Source: Microglena sp. YARC
Taxonomy: Eukaryota; Chlorophyta; Chlorophyceae; Chlamydomonadales; Chlamydomonadaceae
Reading direction: 5' to 3'
DNA length: 64,000 nucleotides
Assembly (NCBI GenBank): GCA_022414725.1
Contig: CM039465.1
Span: forward strand, 18,310,495 to 18,374,494
Shown here: positions 37,704 to 50,179 of the stretch, in pieces
Layout: each line of letters starts with the position of its first letter
Position numbering within the stretch: position 1 is the stretch's first letter
Translations under genes and position numbers: made by a program
The notes under the pieces: generated by a model
What the model was told of the DNA's origin: nothing
What the model saw: the letters and a program-made list of their open reading frames with translations, nothing else
Databases searched by the model: none

Positions 37704-37823
37704 AGGGTTTGTTTCATTGCAAACATAGAGTTTAGCTCATGAAACGTAGATTTTGAAGCAGTTTCGTCTCAAAACGAAGATCTTGAAGTACCCTTGGACA
37801 ACCCTGTGCCACACACAGTGTCC

Positions 37824-38025
37824 TGCCTTATTTTCCAGCTACAAGCAGCAGCTTCTAGGCTGCTCCCCTGATTGGCTATTCAGCCCAACCTAGTGCAAAT
37901 CAGTGCCCCTTAAAGCTGATGCAAGCAGCTGTCCAGAATGACGATGAAATATGTTAGTATAGCCCAGTGGCTGGCTCACATAGCCGCCTAGAAGCTGGTA
38001 AGAAAAGCCGAAAAGAAAATTCTTG
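37824..38025. mobile_element. hAT-like MITE, copy 3
   Basis: About 202 bp, the family in inverted orientation (AGCAGCTTCTAGGCTGC left, GCCGCCTAGAAGCTGG right). Flanked by CAGTGTCC (37816-37823) and CAGTGCCC (38026-38033), an 8-bp duplication with one mismatch. Confidence 0.82.
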
Positions 38026-38066
38026 CAGTGCCCAACTCCGCCAACTTATATTGAGGCCTTTAATCG

Positions 38067-38255
38067 ACAGTTTTCCTTTTCAGCTTCTAGGTAGCTCCCT
38101 GAGCCAGTCACTGGGGTAAGCCCCAAGATTTCGACAGTTCTGGACAGCGGATTCTGACAGCTTCCAGACACACTAGGTTGCATTAGCTTTGCTGAATAGC
38201 CAGTCAGGGGAGCTGCCCAGAAGCTGTAGCTTTTAGCTGAATACAAAAGCACTGC
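38067..38255. mobile_element. hAT-like MITE, copy 4
   Basis: Left end ACAGTTTTCCTTTTCAGCTT, right end AGCTGAATACAAAAGCACTG, inner GCTCCCTGAGCCAGTCACTG. Flanked by TTTAATCG (38059-38066) and TCTAATCG (38256-38263). Confidence 0.85.
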
Positions 38256-38292
38256 TCTAATCGTTATCATCATCCAGAATCATTTATATCGA

Positions 38293-38495
38293 TACTGTTT
38301 CTTTTTTGGGCTACTTGTGGCAGCTTCCAACCAGCTCCATTAGTCAGCCACTGGGGCAAGCCCAGAGCTTTATGCTGCATTTGAGTACCTGTCATGTCAG
38401 CTTTAAGATGCACTAGCTAGCTTCAGGTTTGGCACAATTACAGGGAAAGGGAGCTGCCTAGAAGCTGCTATGCGTAGCTAAAAAAAGAAACACAT
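38293..38495. mobile_element. hAT-like MITE, copy 5
   Basis: 203 bp, left end TACTGTTTCTTTTTTGGGCT, right end GCTAAAAAAAGAAACACAT, more diverged inside. Flanked by TATATCGA (38285-38292) and TATACCGA (38496-38503). Confidence 0.85.
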
Positions 38496-38625
38496 TATAC
38501 CGAGGCTTCTAATCGTCATCATTATCTAGAATAATTACCCCCCCCAGGTGCGGAACTGTAAGCTGCCTTGGCTGAGTCTTCTGTCGAGTATTGTCTTCCA
38601 AAACAGCCAACTTATATGGAGGCTT

Positions 38626-38729
38626 CTAATCGTCGTCGTCATCTAGAATAATGATCTCCCCCTGGGGCTCAGGAACTGTAAGCTGCCTTGGTTGAGTACT
38701 CTGTCCATTGCTGCCTTCCACAGCAGCAC
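38626..38729 (-). CDS. Second gene, last exon
   Basis: 104 nt, entered with two bases of a split codon after acceptor CGACCAG. Reads [20 protein letters not shown] and then [13 protein letters not shown] with a TAG stop. The phase matches the previous exon. The terminal IIIL plus five Asp is a SUMO-interaction-like motif. Confidence 0.85.
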
Positions 38730-41700
38730 CTGGTCGGAGGTTGACAGGGGGGGTGGGGTGTGTGTGTGTGTGTGTGTGTGTGGTGGTGGGGGGGGGGGGT
38801 AAGTTTTAATCCATTAATAAATAATTATATAATTGTCAATTAAAAACTTGATTTCCAGCATAAACTGTTTTGTTATGTTTCACTCTGGAGCTACGACAAG
38901 TGAGGGGCAAGGGGTCAGGGCTTTTGTTTTCAAATCTGCAAGTGGTTTTTTCTAGTTTATGGTTTTGGGCCTCCTCCAGGGACAGAGTTTTAGTGTTTTT
39001 ATAGCTTTATATAGCTTTTTAGGACACACAAAACCTTGTTTAAAACATCTTTATAGCAATATTTTCGTCAACGGGGTCAAAACTAGCGAGCGCTGCATAT
39101 ATATATATAGCCAGGAGTAGCCCATGCCTAAAAATATTCAGTCACGCCGATCGATTTTTTCTGACAATGGGGCTGTAATGGCATGTAATTAGGCGATATC
39201 AAAAGTCATTTTCAGGTCATTCTGAGCACGTCATTTAGGGGGGGGGGGGGGGGGGGGGGTCTGGGCCCTCAATTTGTTTTTTGCTACCTTTTTGCTACCT
39301 TTTTACCCCCCCCCCCCCCCCTCCCAACCCCAACCCAACCTAACCCCAGCCCAGAGTATGAGAGGGTAAATGGCTGTGTGAATCACAATGGCAGTTCATT
39401 GGCACCACTTAAGACCCAGGTGTTTGTGTGGATGTTTGTGTGGGTGTTTGTCCCCCCCCCCCCCCCCCCCCCCCCTCCCCCGAACGACCCACTCCACCCC
39501 CCCATCCCCGCCTCGACCCCCCACCCACACCCGCCCTGACCCACCACCCTTGCGACAACACCGAATCGCCGCCATTCTACTATATTCTACGCCGTTGCTT
39601 TCTCTTCGTTTTGGAGTGCCTGATGCGGATGCTGATGCTGGTCCGTCCAGAGAGAATTTATGGGGAAGCTTGTGAAGGAGCTGTAGTAGTGACCAGTCCT
39701 GAATCCCACGCCTAGTCACAGGGCGCACTTTCAATCATAATAAAAAGCAGTCCTTGCAGGTCCTTGGTTATATAGTTGGTGTGCCTATTGGGGTGCCTTT
39801 ATTGAGTCTCCATGCTGCCACCATTCGCCTGATTTGGACAAAACCTGGAGTGGCCTCCGGCCAAGGCCCATTAAACATTCGGGCCGAGTTGGGTGGGGCC
39901 CAAGGGGAAGTGTAGTTGAACCATGCTGAGAAAACTGTCCTGCTACTGTTTTGTTTGGACCGGTTTGGTATAATGAAAACTCCAGTTTCTGGCCGCCCCC
40001 TGCAAAGGTGAAGGGTGTCTACAGTACTTGAGCAACCCAAAGGGGGTGCATAACTGAGTTTTGACTATCACACAATCTCTTTGTGGGAATTCCGGGGATG
40101 ACATTATGTGCGCCATATTGTACCCCCCAGAATTCATATCTAAGTTTTTTCAAAAAAAAGGGTATTTATTTTTGAAGGGGGGGGGAGGGTTGGGGGGGGG
40201 GCAGCCCTCAGGTTTTTTAGGTGTGGGGGAGTGAACTTTTTTTTCTACTCCCGATATAGCGGTAAAAAAAGCCTTGCGGGGGTGGGGGGTGGGGGGGTGG
40301 TATTTTCATATGTTCAATAACGACTCCGTCAAGCCGAGGGCACATTTGGAGTCCTGTAGGGCACCAGGAAAACTGTCATCATCATCATCATACGAGAATG
40401 TGATCATCCTCCAATAAAAACTCGATTTTCCAACATGCATTGTTTGTTTTATGTTTTATTCTGGAACTGCGACAAGTGACAGGCCCCAGAGGTAATTGTC
40501 AGAGCTTTTCTTTTCAACTACGAGCAACAGCTTCTAGGCAGTTCCTTGAGCCAGCCACTGAGCCAAGACCACAATAGTTCAGCAGTTCTGCACAGCTGAT
40601 TGTGTTAGCTTGCAGGTGCACAAGGCTGCGTTAGGTTTGGCTCAACAGACAATTAGGGGAGCTGCCAAGAAGCTGTTGCTCGTAGCTGAAAAGATAAGCT
40701 ATGGTAACTGTATGTGAGCTAGTGGTCAAAATGTGCATGTACGTTATTGTCCAGGGGCAACCAAAAGGTTTATTTCTTTTTACTATAATTCCTTCTTGCT
40801 GCAGCCGAAAAATCGATAAAATATTAATAATAATCTAAAAATATATTATTATGATTAATAATAATCTCTTAAAGTTATGAAAAATAACCAGGGGTAACCA
40901 AGGCTACAGGGGAATTGCCCGACCTCGAGTAATCAAGATAATGATTGACTATCAGTAGGGATCGGTCAAGTGGACTGGCCCCCTTACCTTTGAAATACCA
41001 CCAGACAGTAAACAAAGTAATCATACAGTTATCATGTTTGGTAAGAATGCTTATGATTTTGCTTTGCTTTTGAGTTTGATTTTCATTTTTTTAAATATAC
41101 TTTGTTTGTTTTTTAATACATTTAATTCATAATACATTTAAATATAATGTGTTTGTTTTTGATACATTTAATTCAAAATACATTTAAATAGAGAATACAT
41201 TTAAATATACTTTGTTTGCTTTTGAAACATTTAATTAATAATGCATTTAATTAATAATACATTTACATATACTTTGTTTGTTTTTGATACATTTGATTAC
41301 ATTTCCCCTGGTAATTAATTTTACTGCGGAGGACGGCGAGCAGCCAAATTGCTGGCTGGAGCCATGTAACCAAGTTCAGGTTCAAGCTCACCTGCTTTAT
41401 CTAACAATGGATTGGCTGGCGAGCTCTGAGGCATCAAATGGTCTGGGGCATCGGTCTGGGGCATCAAATGCTGCCTCTTGTGTTGCTGGTGGATTGGAGG
41501 CTGCAAGATGGCCCTCAGTGCTGAGGGTGGTGTGGTGGCTCGAGCAGATGGGGCACCAGAGGGTGGCTGGCCTCCCGCTACCAGGGCCGGAGATACAGCA
41601 TTCAATGGCACTGAAGGTATCCCTCCAGCTGTGGCTGGTGAGGGGGATCTTGCAGGTGGGAAGCCTGAGGGCAGTGTGGGTGGGTGGGTAGTATGAGGGC

Positions 41701-44700
41701 AGTGCGTGTGTGTGTGTGGTGGGTGGGTGGGAAGCCTGAGGGCACTGTGTGTGTGGGACTGGGTGGGTGGGAAGTATGAGGGCAGTGTGGGTGGGTGGGT
41801 TAATATGATGTTCATATGCAAGAGTTTTCCTGGTGGGATTATTGCACTGGAGCCTTTGTGCGAGGTGGCATGCTGGTTGTGAAGCTGCTGCCGCTCGTGA
41901 TATGACTGGTGGGCGCTATTCATATATCATATACATCAAGGGAGGGGGGGGGGGGGGGGGGGGGCAAGAATAAAGTTGTCAGACCGCAAGTTCGGAAGCT
42001 GTTATCCCCCCCCCCCCCCCCCCCTGCGGCTTCATATCTGGACAAGCATACAGTATTACGTAGTGGGAGGGGGGTCCCATGAGCATCATTTCGCCCGGTG
42101 GGGGGAATCTAGTACCCACAAAGCCAGTACCCACAAGCCAGATCTCCTTGGGTTTAGGGTTTAGGGTTGAAGGTATAGGTTATAGGGTTTAGGGTATAGG
42201 AGATCTGGCTTGTGGGTACTGGCTTTGTGGGTACTAGCGTCCCCCCTCCATTTCGCCAAGGCCTTTCCAACTAGTGGGCGCTATTCATGTATCCTATTTA
42301 TTATTATTTTATTATATATATTACCGGTATATACCATGTATATTACTATTTTATTATGGATATTACAGGGATATTATATGTACTATTATTTTACTGTGTA
42401 CATTATATATCATATTTATTATCAGAATCAAAGACTGCAACAGAGGGACAAGGGACAGGAGATATAAGTGTAAGCTGTTTACAAAAGTTGAGAAAAGTTT
42501 CAGTCAGCAGACCATCATCAGGCAAAGCAATATAGAACCATCATCAGACCACTCATCATAAAGAACCATCATCAGACAAAGCAATATAGAATACGCAAAC
42601 ACTCACTGGGTGCACTAGTTGGTATGCTTGGCCTTGTTTCACCCGGAGGGGCCGGCGAGGCCTGTCTAGCTGAGGAGAAGTGGTGGTGGCCGGCGGTCGA
42701 AGGGCCTTCACTGGGATGAGAATGGGCGGCAGAGGTGTGGAGGCCGGAGGGTAGCGCCCCCAGCGCGGGGGAGGGGGTCCTCGCAACAGGAGAGGTGGAC
42801 CTCACAGAGTGAGAGGCAACTGTCAGACCTGCAGACTGACCCGTCGCACGCCCAGCGGGCCCCGCGGCAGCGTGAGTGCCGTGGAATCCAGTAGAGGTGA
42901 CATTGGCAGGGTGACCCCCACCAGGTGCACGCCCAGCATAGGAGGTTACGACGGCGCCATGGGTCGTGGCCTGTGCGCCAGGGGGAGGGGGAGGCTTGTG
43001 GTGCCCAGCAGTGCTGGAAACAAGGGTAGGGTAGGGTAGGGTGGCAGGGTGAGTTGCCGGATGGCCAGGTGGGTGGGCAGGAGCATTCCCAGCACGCCCA
43101 GCTATCCCAGTCGAGGAGGTGACGACACTAGTGTGGGACGTAGGAGGGTGGGCAGTGGCATTCCCAGCATGCCCAGCTGTCGAGGAGGTGACGACACTAG
43201 CATGTGTCGCAGGATGCCCTGCAGACTGAGCCCCTGGCTGAGCTGTTGTGCTAGGTTCAGGGCGTCCAGTGGAGGTAACAACGGCAGCGTGGGTGGTAGC
43301 GGGTCCGCTAGGGGGAGGCTTGTGGTGTCCAGCAGAGCTGGCGACAAGGGGGTGCGCGGTTGTACTCCCAGCATGGCCAGCGATCGCAGTCGAGGATGTG
43401 ATAACACTAGTGTGGGTTGCTGGATGCCCAGGGTGAGTTGCTGGATGGCTAGAAGGCTGAGCCATTGCATGCCCAGGAGAAGTACCGGCAGCTGGGTGGG
43501 CTGTTGCGTAGCCAGCAGCAGGGGCAGGTGAGGGGGCCTTGGACAAGTCAGGGCCTGCTGGCGTAGCCCCGTCAAGGGCGGTCCTCACTGGGGGCTGGGT
43601 GGCAGATGAGGGAGCAGGGGGGGCGGGGTTCAACGCATCGTAGGGTCTCTTGCGGGACTCAGGCACTGAGGGTATCCCCCCATCTGTAGCTGGTGAGGGG
43701 GATCTTGCAGGTGGGAAGCCTGAGGCAGTGTGGGTGGGTGGGTGGGTCGGTAGGTGGGTGGGAAGCCTAAGGGCAGTGGGTGTGTGTGTGTGGGTAAGAA
43801 GTACAAGGGCAGTGTGGGGTGGGTGGGTGGGTGGGAAGCCTAAGGGCAGTGTGTGTGTGGGTGTGTGTGTGTGTGTGGGTGGGTGGGGGGGGGGGGGGAA
43901 GCCTGAGGGCAGTGTGGGTGGTGGTGGGTGGGTTAAAATGATGTTTATATGCAAGAATTTTCCTGGTGAGATTATCTCGCTGGAGCCTTTGTGCGCGGCA
44001 TGCTGGTTGTGAAGCTGCTGCTGCAAGTGATAGGACTAGTCATTATTTTTCTTTTCAGCTATGAGCAGCAGCTACTAGGCAGCTCCCTGAGCCAGCCACT
44101 GGGCCAAGCCCCAAGATTTTGACAGTTCTGGACAGCGGATACTGTCAGCTTCTGGACACACGAGGTTGCATAAGCTTTGGCTAACTTCCCAGTCAGGAGA
44201 GCTGCCTAGAAGCTGCTGCTTTTAGCTGAAAAGAAAAACACTGGGACTAGTGGGCGCTATTCAGGTCTCTTGTGCGACCGAGGTAAGCCAGCGCCCAACG
44301 CGAGTGTGGTGTGGTGGGGTTTGGTGTGGTGGGTAGTGGTTGGGGAGGGTGTGGTGTGGTGGGTTTGGGTGTGCTGGTGTGGTGTGGTGGGTTGGGGTGT
44401 GGTGGGTGTGGTGTGGTGTAGTGGGCGCTATTCAGGTCTCTTGCGAGACTCAGGGAAGCCAGCGCCCAACAAGAGTGTTGTCAGCCTTGCAGAGCTGAGG
44501 TTGAGGTCTGTGTGCATGTGGGTGTGTTAGTTGATGTGCGTGTGTACCTGGGTGGGAGTATGCGTACTTGGGTGTGTATGTGGGCTTCTTGCGAGACTCA
44601 GGAAAGCCAGTGCCCTACGCGAGTGTTGCTGGCCTTGCAGAGCTGAGGTTGAGGTCCGTGTGCATGTGGGTGTGTATGTGGGTGTGTATGTGGGTTTCTT

Positions 44701-47700
44701 GCGAGACTCAGGCAAGCCAGCGCCCAACAAGAGTGTTGCTGGCCTTGCAGAGCTGAGGTTGAGGTCCGTGTGCATGTGGGTGTGTATGTGGGTGTGTATG
44801 TGGGTTTCTTGCGAGACTCGGGCAAGCCAGCGCCCGACAAGAGTGTTGCTGGCCTTGCAGAGCTGAGGTTGAGGTCCGTGTGCATGTGGGTGTGTATGTG
44901 GGTGTGTATGTGGGTTTCTTGCGAGACTCGGGCAAGCCAGCGCCCAACAAGAGTGTTGCTGGCCTTGCAGAGCTGAGGTTGAGGTCCGTGTGCATGTGGG
45001 TGTGTTTGTTGATGTGTGTGTGTACCTGGGTGGGTGTATACGTATGTGGGTGTGCATTTGGGAGTGTTAGCTGAAGTGTGTGGACATGTATATGTGGACA
45101 TGTGTTCGTTCATGCGTGTGCATTTATGTTTGTCCGTGTACGTGGGTGTGCATTTGTGTGTGTTAGTTCCTGTGTGTCCACATGTGTATGCGGACGTGCG
45201 TTCGTTCATGTGCATGTAGGTGGATGGGTGTGTGTATGTGTTTGCTCCTGTGTGTGTGTATGTGTTTGTTCCTGTGTGTGTACATGTGTATGCGGACGTG
45301 CGTTCGTTCATGTGCATGTAGGTGGATGGGTGTGTGTATGTGTTTGCTCCTGTGTGTGTGTATGTGTTTGTTCCTGTGTGTGTACATGTGTATGCGGACG
45401 TGCGTTCGTTCATGTGCATGTAGGTGGATGGGTGTGTGTATGTGTTTGCTCCTGTGTGTGTACATGTGTATGCGGACGTGTGTTCATTAATGCTTGTGCA
45501 TTTATACGTGTCTGTGTCAGTGTATTTGGTTGAGTTCGTTCCTGTGTGTGTACATGTGTATGTGGACATGTATTCGTTCCTGTGTGTATATTTATGTCTG
45601 TCTGAATGTGGGTGGGTGTATGTGTAAGTGGGTGTGTTTGTTCATATGTGTGCACGTGTGTATGTGGACATGTCCGTTCCTGCGTGTGTGTCTTTGCGTG
45701 TGCACGTGGGTGAGTGGGTGCATGTGTATGTGGGTGCGTATTTGGGTGTGTTCGGTCGTGTGTGTATGTGTGTATGTGGATGTGGTCATGCGTGTGTACA
45801 TGTTTATGTGGACGTTTGTTTTCTCATGTGTGTGTATCTGTATCTGTGTGCGCACCTGGGCGATGCAGAGATCCATCGACACCAGCCCCGGAATCCAGGG
45901 ATTGTTTTATAGCTTTATGGTTTTAGGCCCTTCCAGGGACAGAGGTTTACTGTCTAGGCTGAGCCCCTTTCCTCTTAGCATTTGGATAGGCGTCGACATT
46001 GGCTTTGGTTGAGGTAGAAGACACACCATCACCACTTCCAACATCTCTACCACCACTATCAGCACCTCAACTGCCACCATCACCACTTCCAACACCTCAT
46101 CCACCATCACCACTTCCAACATCTGTACCGCCACTATCAGCACCTCAACTGCCACCATCACCACTTCGAACACCTCACCCACCAGCACCGCCACCACTGC
46201 TAAAGCCAAGTGCGCACCTTGGGGATGCAGAGCTCCATTGACGCCAGCCGTGGCAGCAGCACCTGGTCTGGGCTGAACTGCTTTCCTCAGAGCTGGGAGC
46301 GAGATCGTGTGTGTGTACATGTTTATGTGGACATTTTTCTTCTCATGTGTGTGTATCTGTATCTGTGTGTATCTGTATCTGTGTGTATCTGTATCTGTGT
46401 GCGCACCTGAGGGATGCAGAGCTCCGTTGACGCCAGCAGTGGCAGCGGCACCTGGTCTGGGCTGAGCTGCAGGCGCTGCGTTGCTTGTTTGTTGGCTGCT
46501 ACCCAGTGCATTCTGCTGACCCAGCGCCTCAGACGCCTGGGCAGCTGTAAGAGGGGGGGAGTCGGTAATCTTCTTCCTTGGAGCCCGGCGCCTCACCTTC
46601 ACCATATATGTACAATAAATGAGTAAGTTTAGAAGTTGTAACATTATATTTTATTATATAAGAAATGAGTGAGTTCGCCAGGTCAACCTTCATCACAGAT
46701 ACACAATACATGAGTAATTTTAGAAGTTATAATTTTTATTTTTATTACATTTAAAATAGCTGTAAGGGGGGGCATGTCAGCAATCTTCTTCCTCGGAGCC
46801 CGGCGCCGCGCCTTCAACATAGATACAAAATAAATGAGTAAATTAAGTGAGTTATAAACAAGTTATAAATATTATATATTATTCTATTTAAAATAGCTGT
46901 AAGGGAGGGCGAGTCAACAATCCTCTTCCTCGCAGCCCGGCGCCTCACCTTCGCCATAGATGCAAAATAAATGAGTAAGCTTAGAAGTTAAAATGTTATA
47001 TACAACTGTATACCGGTAGAGAGATGCAAAATAAATGAGTAAGCTTAGAAGTTAAAATATTATATACAGCTGTATACCGGTAGAGTTATATACAGCTGTA
47101 TACCGGTAGAGTTATATACAGCTGTATACCGGTAGAATTCTATAAGAAATTAGTGAGTTTGCCACGTCAACCTTCATCATCTAAGGCATCCCACCTTCAC
47201 CATCTTAGTCATCCCACCTTCACCATCTTAGTCATCCCACCTTCACCATCTTAGTCATCCCACCTTCACCATCTTAGTCATCCCACCTTCATCATCTTAG
47301 TCATCCCACCTGCATCATCTCAGTCATCCCACCTTCACCATATTAGTCATCCCACCTTCACCATCTTAGCCACCTTCATCATCTTAGTCACCTTCACCAT
47401 CTTAGTCATCTCACCTTCCCCATCTTAGTCACCTTCATCATCTTAGCCACCTTCACCATCATAGTCATCTCACCTTCACCATCTTAGTCATCTCACCATC
47501 ACCATGTAAGTCACCTTCATCATCCTAGTCATCTCACCTTCACCATCTTAGCCATGGCGGCAAGGAGGCGCATGCCAACTACGGACGTGATGTCAGGAAT
47601 ATGTTTTGGATCAAGCAGAGCTGGAGGTGGAGGTGGAGATGGAACCTGTGCTACGCCCCCCCCTGCCCAAGGGGGTCTGGCGGCTGCGCCCACAGTGATG

Positions 47701-50148
47701 AAAGGGTTGGCTTGCGCAGGGTTGGTTGCCATCCCAGCTTGAGGTTGGGTGGTGAGCGCATTGGCTGGTGCTGCACCTGCAGCTCTAACACCTGGGGCTA
47801 CAGCTGTACCTCCTGCACCTGCTGCTGCACCTGCAGCCTGCAGAGCCCTCTGAATGAGAGCTGCGCCAGGGGCATGAGCAGCAGAGGCTGGGTGCATTGC
47901 CTGAGTGGGCGTGGAGTGGGGTCCACCACGACCAGGTTGCAAGCTACCCGCCGCGCCATGGCCTGCTGGGTTTGAGCTGGCTATAGCTGGAGTCTGCCCC
48001 TGGGGAGGGGGCTTGGGGCCCCCTGGGGGCCCCCTTTGTCCGTGCCCAAGGACTGATGCCTGCTGAACCCAAGGCATGTGCTGGGCAACAGAAGGAGGGG
48101 CAAGTTGGCCATTCTGAGTTTGCATAGGTCTGGAGGGTGGAGGATCTGAAGGCTTGGGCAAGGTCCCTACCACAGCGCTGCCACTCTGCTGGGATGCGGG
48201 CTCCTGCTTGACTGGTGGATGGGCCGGTAGATGGGCAGGTATGGGAGGGAGCGGTGCACTCCGAATCATGCTGCCCTGCACTGCCTGCTTCGTTCTGTGT
48301 GCTGGCTGCTGTTGTTGCTGCTGTTGTTGCTGCTGCTGCTGAGGTTGTTGGTGTTGGTGTTGCTGCTGCTGCTGTGACATTGACACCCCTTTCTCTTGAT
48401 CGGCCAAGCCAGCAGCACTGCTCTTTGCATCCACTTGGCCAGCACCGGCACCAGCACTAGCTCCAGAGACCAAAGTGAATGGAGCCACAGAAGCAGGTAC
48501 ACCAGCACCAGGGGCACCAGCACCAGCTGAGCCAGGGGTGGTCATCTCACCAGCCGAACCAGAAGCTGCAGGTTGCGCTGCAGGTGGCAGGTGAGCTGCA
48601 GCTGTGGGAGCAACGGACTTGGTGTCTGGGCTAGGGGATGCAAGCTCAGCAGCAGGAGGGGTGCTGTCTTCAGGGGTGTTGGGAGCAGCCTCCTCTTCCA
48701 ATTCGGTGACGTCCAGAAGGCCAGCTATGGCATCCCGTGCGTCACGGATGCCCTCACTCTTGGCCAACATACCTGGAGGGGGAGGAGAGGGGTGGGGTTG
48801 GGAGAGGGAGGGGCGGGGGGATGGGGAGGGGGGGGGGGGGGGGGGGGGGGCAGGGAGGGATGGGGGAGAGCGGGGGGCAGGGATGTGGGAGAGAGAGGGA
48901 GGGGGTAGAGGGGAGGGGGTTGGGAGAGGAAGGCAGGGAGGGGGGGAGAGGGGGAAGTGGGGGAAGTGGGGGAGGGAGGGGGAGAGGGGGGTAGAGAGGG
49001 AGAGGAGCAGGGAGGGAGGGGGGCAGGGAGGATGGGAGAGTGGGAGAGTTGGAGTGAGGGGGGAAGGGAGGGGGGGGGGGGGGGGGGAAGCTTAGTAGAA
49101 AAGATGTGCTAACTGAGGAGGTGGGTCTTGTAGAAAACATGTGCCGACGTTGCTAATTATTTTAAATTCAAAAAGGATGCCTCACTTGATGCCATCAGGC
49201 CTGCCACTTAACTGCGCCGTGTATTTCGGCTGAGGAGGTGGGACATGTAGAAAATATGTGCTTGCGTTGCTAATCATTTTTCTTCCTTTCTGTTTGTTTT
49301 ATCATTAAATAAAAAACAATCATTTTAAAACATCTCTCTTTAAAGATATTTTCATTAAAATATATGTGTAATTAAATAAGGATGCCTCACTTGATGCCAT
49401 CAGGCCTGCCACCAAACTGCGCCGTGTCTTTCCGCTGAGAAAGTGGGACTTAGAGAAAAGATGTGCTAACGTTACTCATTCTTTTTCTTTATTTCTGCTT
49501 TGTTTTTATAATTAAATTAAAACAGAACCATTTAAAAAACATATATTAAAAGTTAAAGATATGTTAATTATCTTATAATTAAAAAAAGATGTCTCACTTG
49601 ATGCCATCAGGCCTGCCACTAGACTGCGCCGTGTCTTGCCACTCAGGGGGAGCCGGGGAGGTGGGACTCATAGAAGAGACGTGCTCGCCTTGCTATAAAT
49701 GTTTCATCCTTTTTGTTTGTTTTATACACAAAAAATAAAAAACTGATCAAAAAAGGTTATCTCACTTGATGCCATCAGGCCTGCCACCAGACTGCGCCTT
49801 GTCTTGCCACTTAGGGGGAGCTTGGACTCGTAGAAGAGGTGGGCTAACGTTGCTAATTCCTGCGTTTTGAGGGGGGGGGGGGGGGGGGGTAAGGAGTACG
49901 ATGAGGAGGAGTCACGTGAGGAGGACTGTTGTTGCTGTTGTTGTTGTTGTTGTTGTTGTTGTTATTGTTGTTGTTACTGTTCTTACTGATGTTGATGTTT
50001 GCTGGTTGGCCCCAGTGCAAGCGAACGGGCTGGCCCCCTCAACCTCACGCCTCGTAACAAGGCACACTATGTATTTATTTATTGAAATGGATGTTAAACT
50101 CAAGTTGAAGTTGATGCAATATCTGGAGATGTCCTCCTGCTCTTGCCC

Positions 50149-50179
<31 letters not shown>

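Larger units (their letters stand above)
38034..38600 (-). repeat. Echoes of the last exon of the second gene, split by MITEs
   Basis: The last codons and stop of the second gene (ATTCTAGATGACGACGACGA then TTAG) recur on the minus strand at 38505-38545 as ATTCTAGATAATGATGACGA, at 38255-38290 as ATTCTGGATGATGATAACGA, and in traces near 38050. The 38496-38600 copy includes the preceding CAAGGCAGCTTACAGTTCC. MITE copies 4 and 5 sit between them, so the duplication preceded the insertions. Confidence 0.8.

Noticed and set aside
44598..45569. 323-codon His/Thr-rich minus-strand frame
   Set aside because: Runs through echo and TG-rich arrays, with phases that do not fit the exons on either side.
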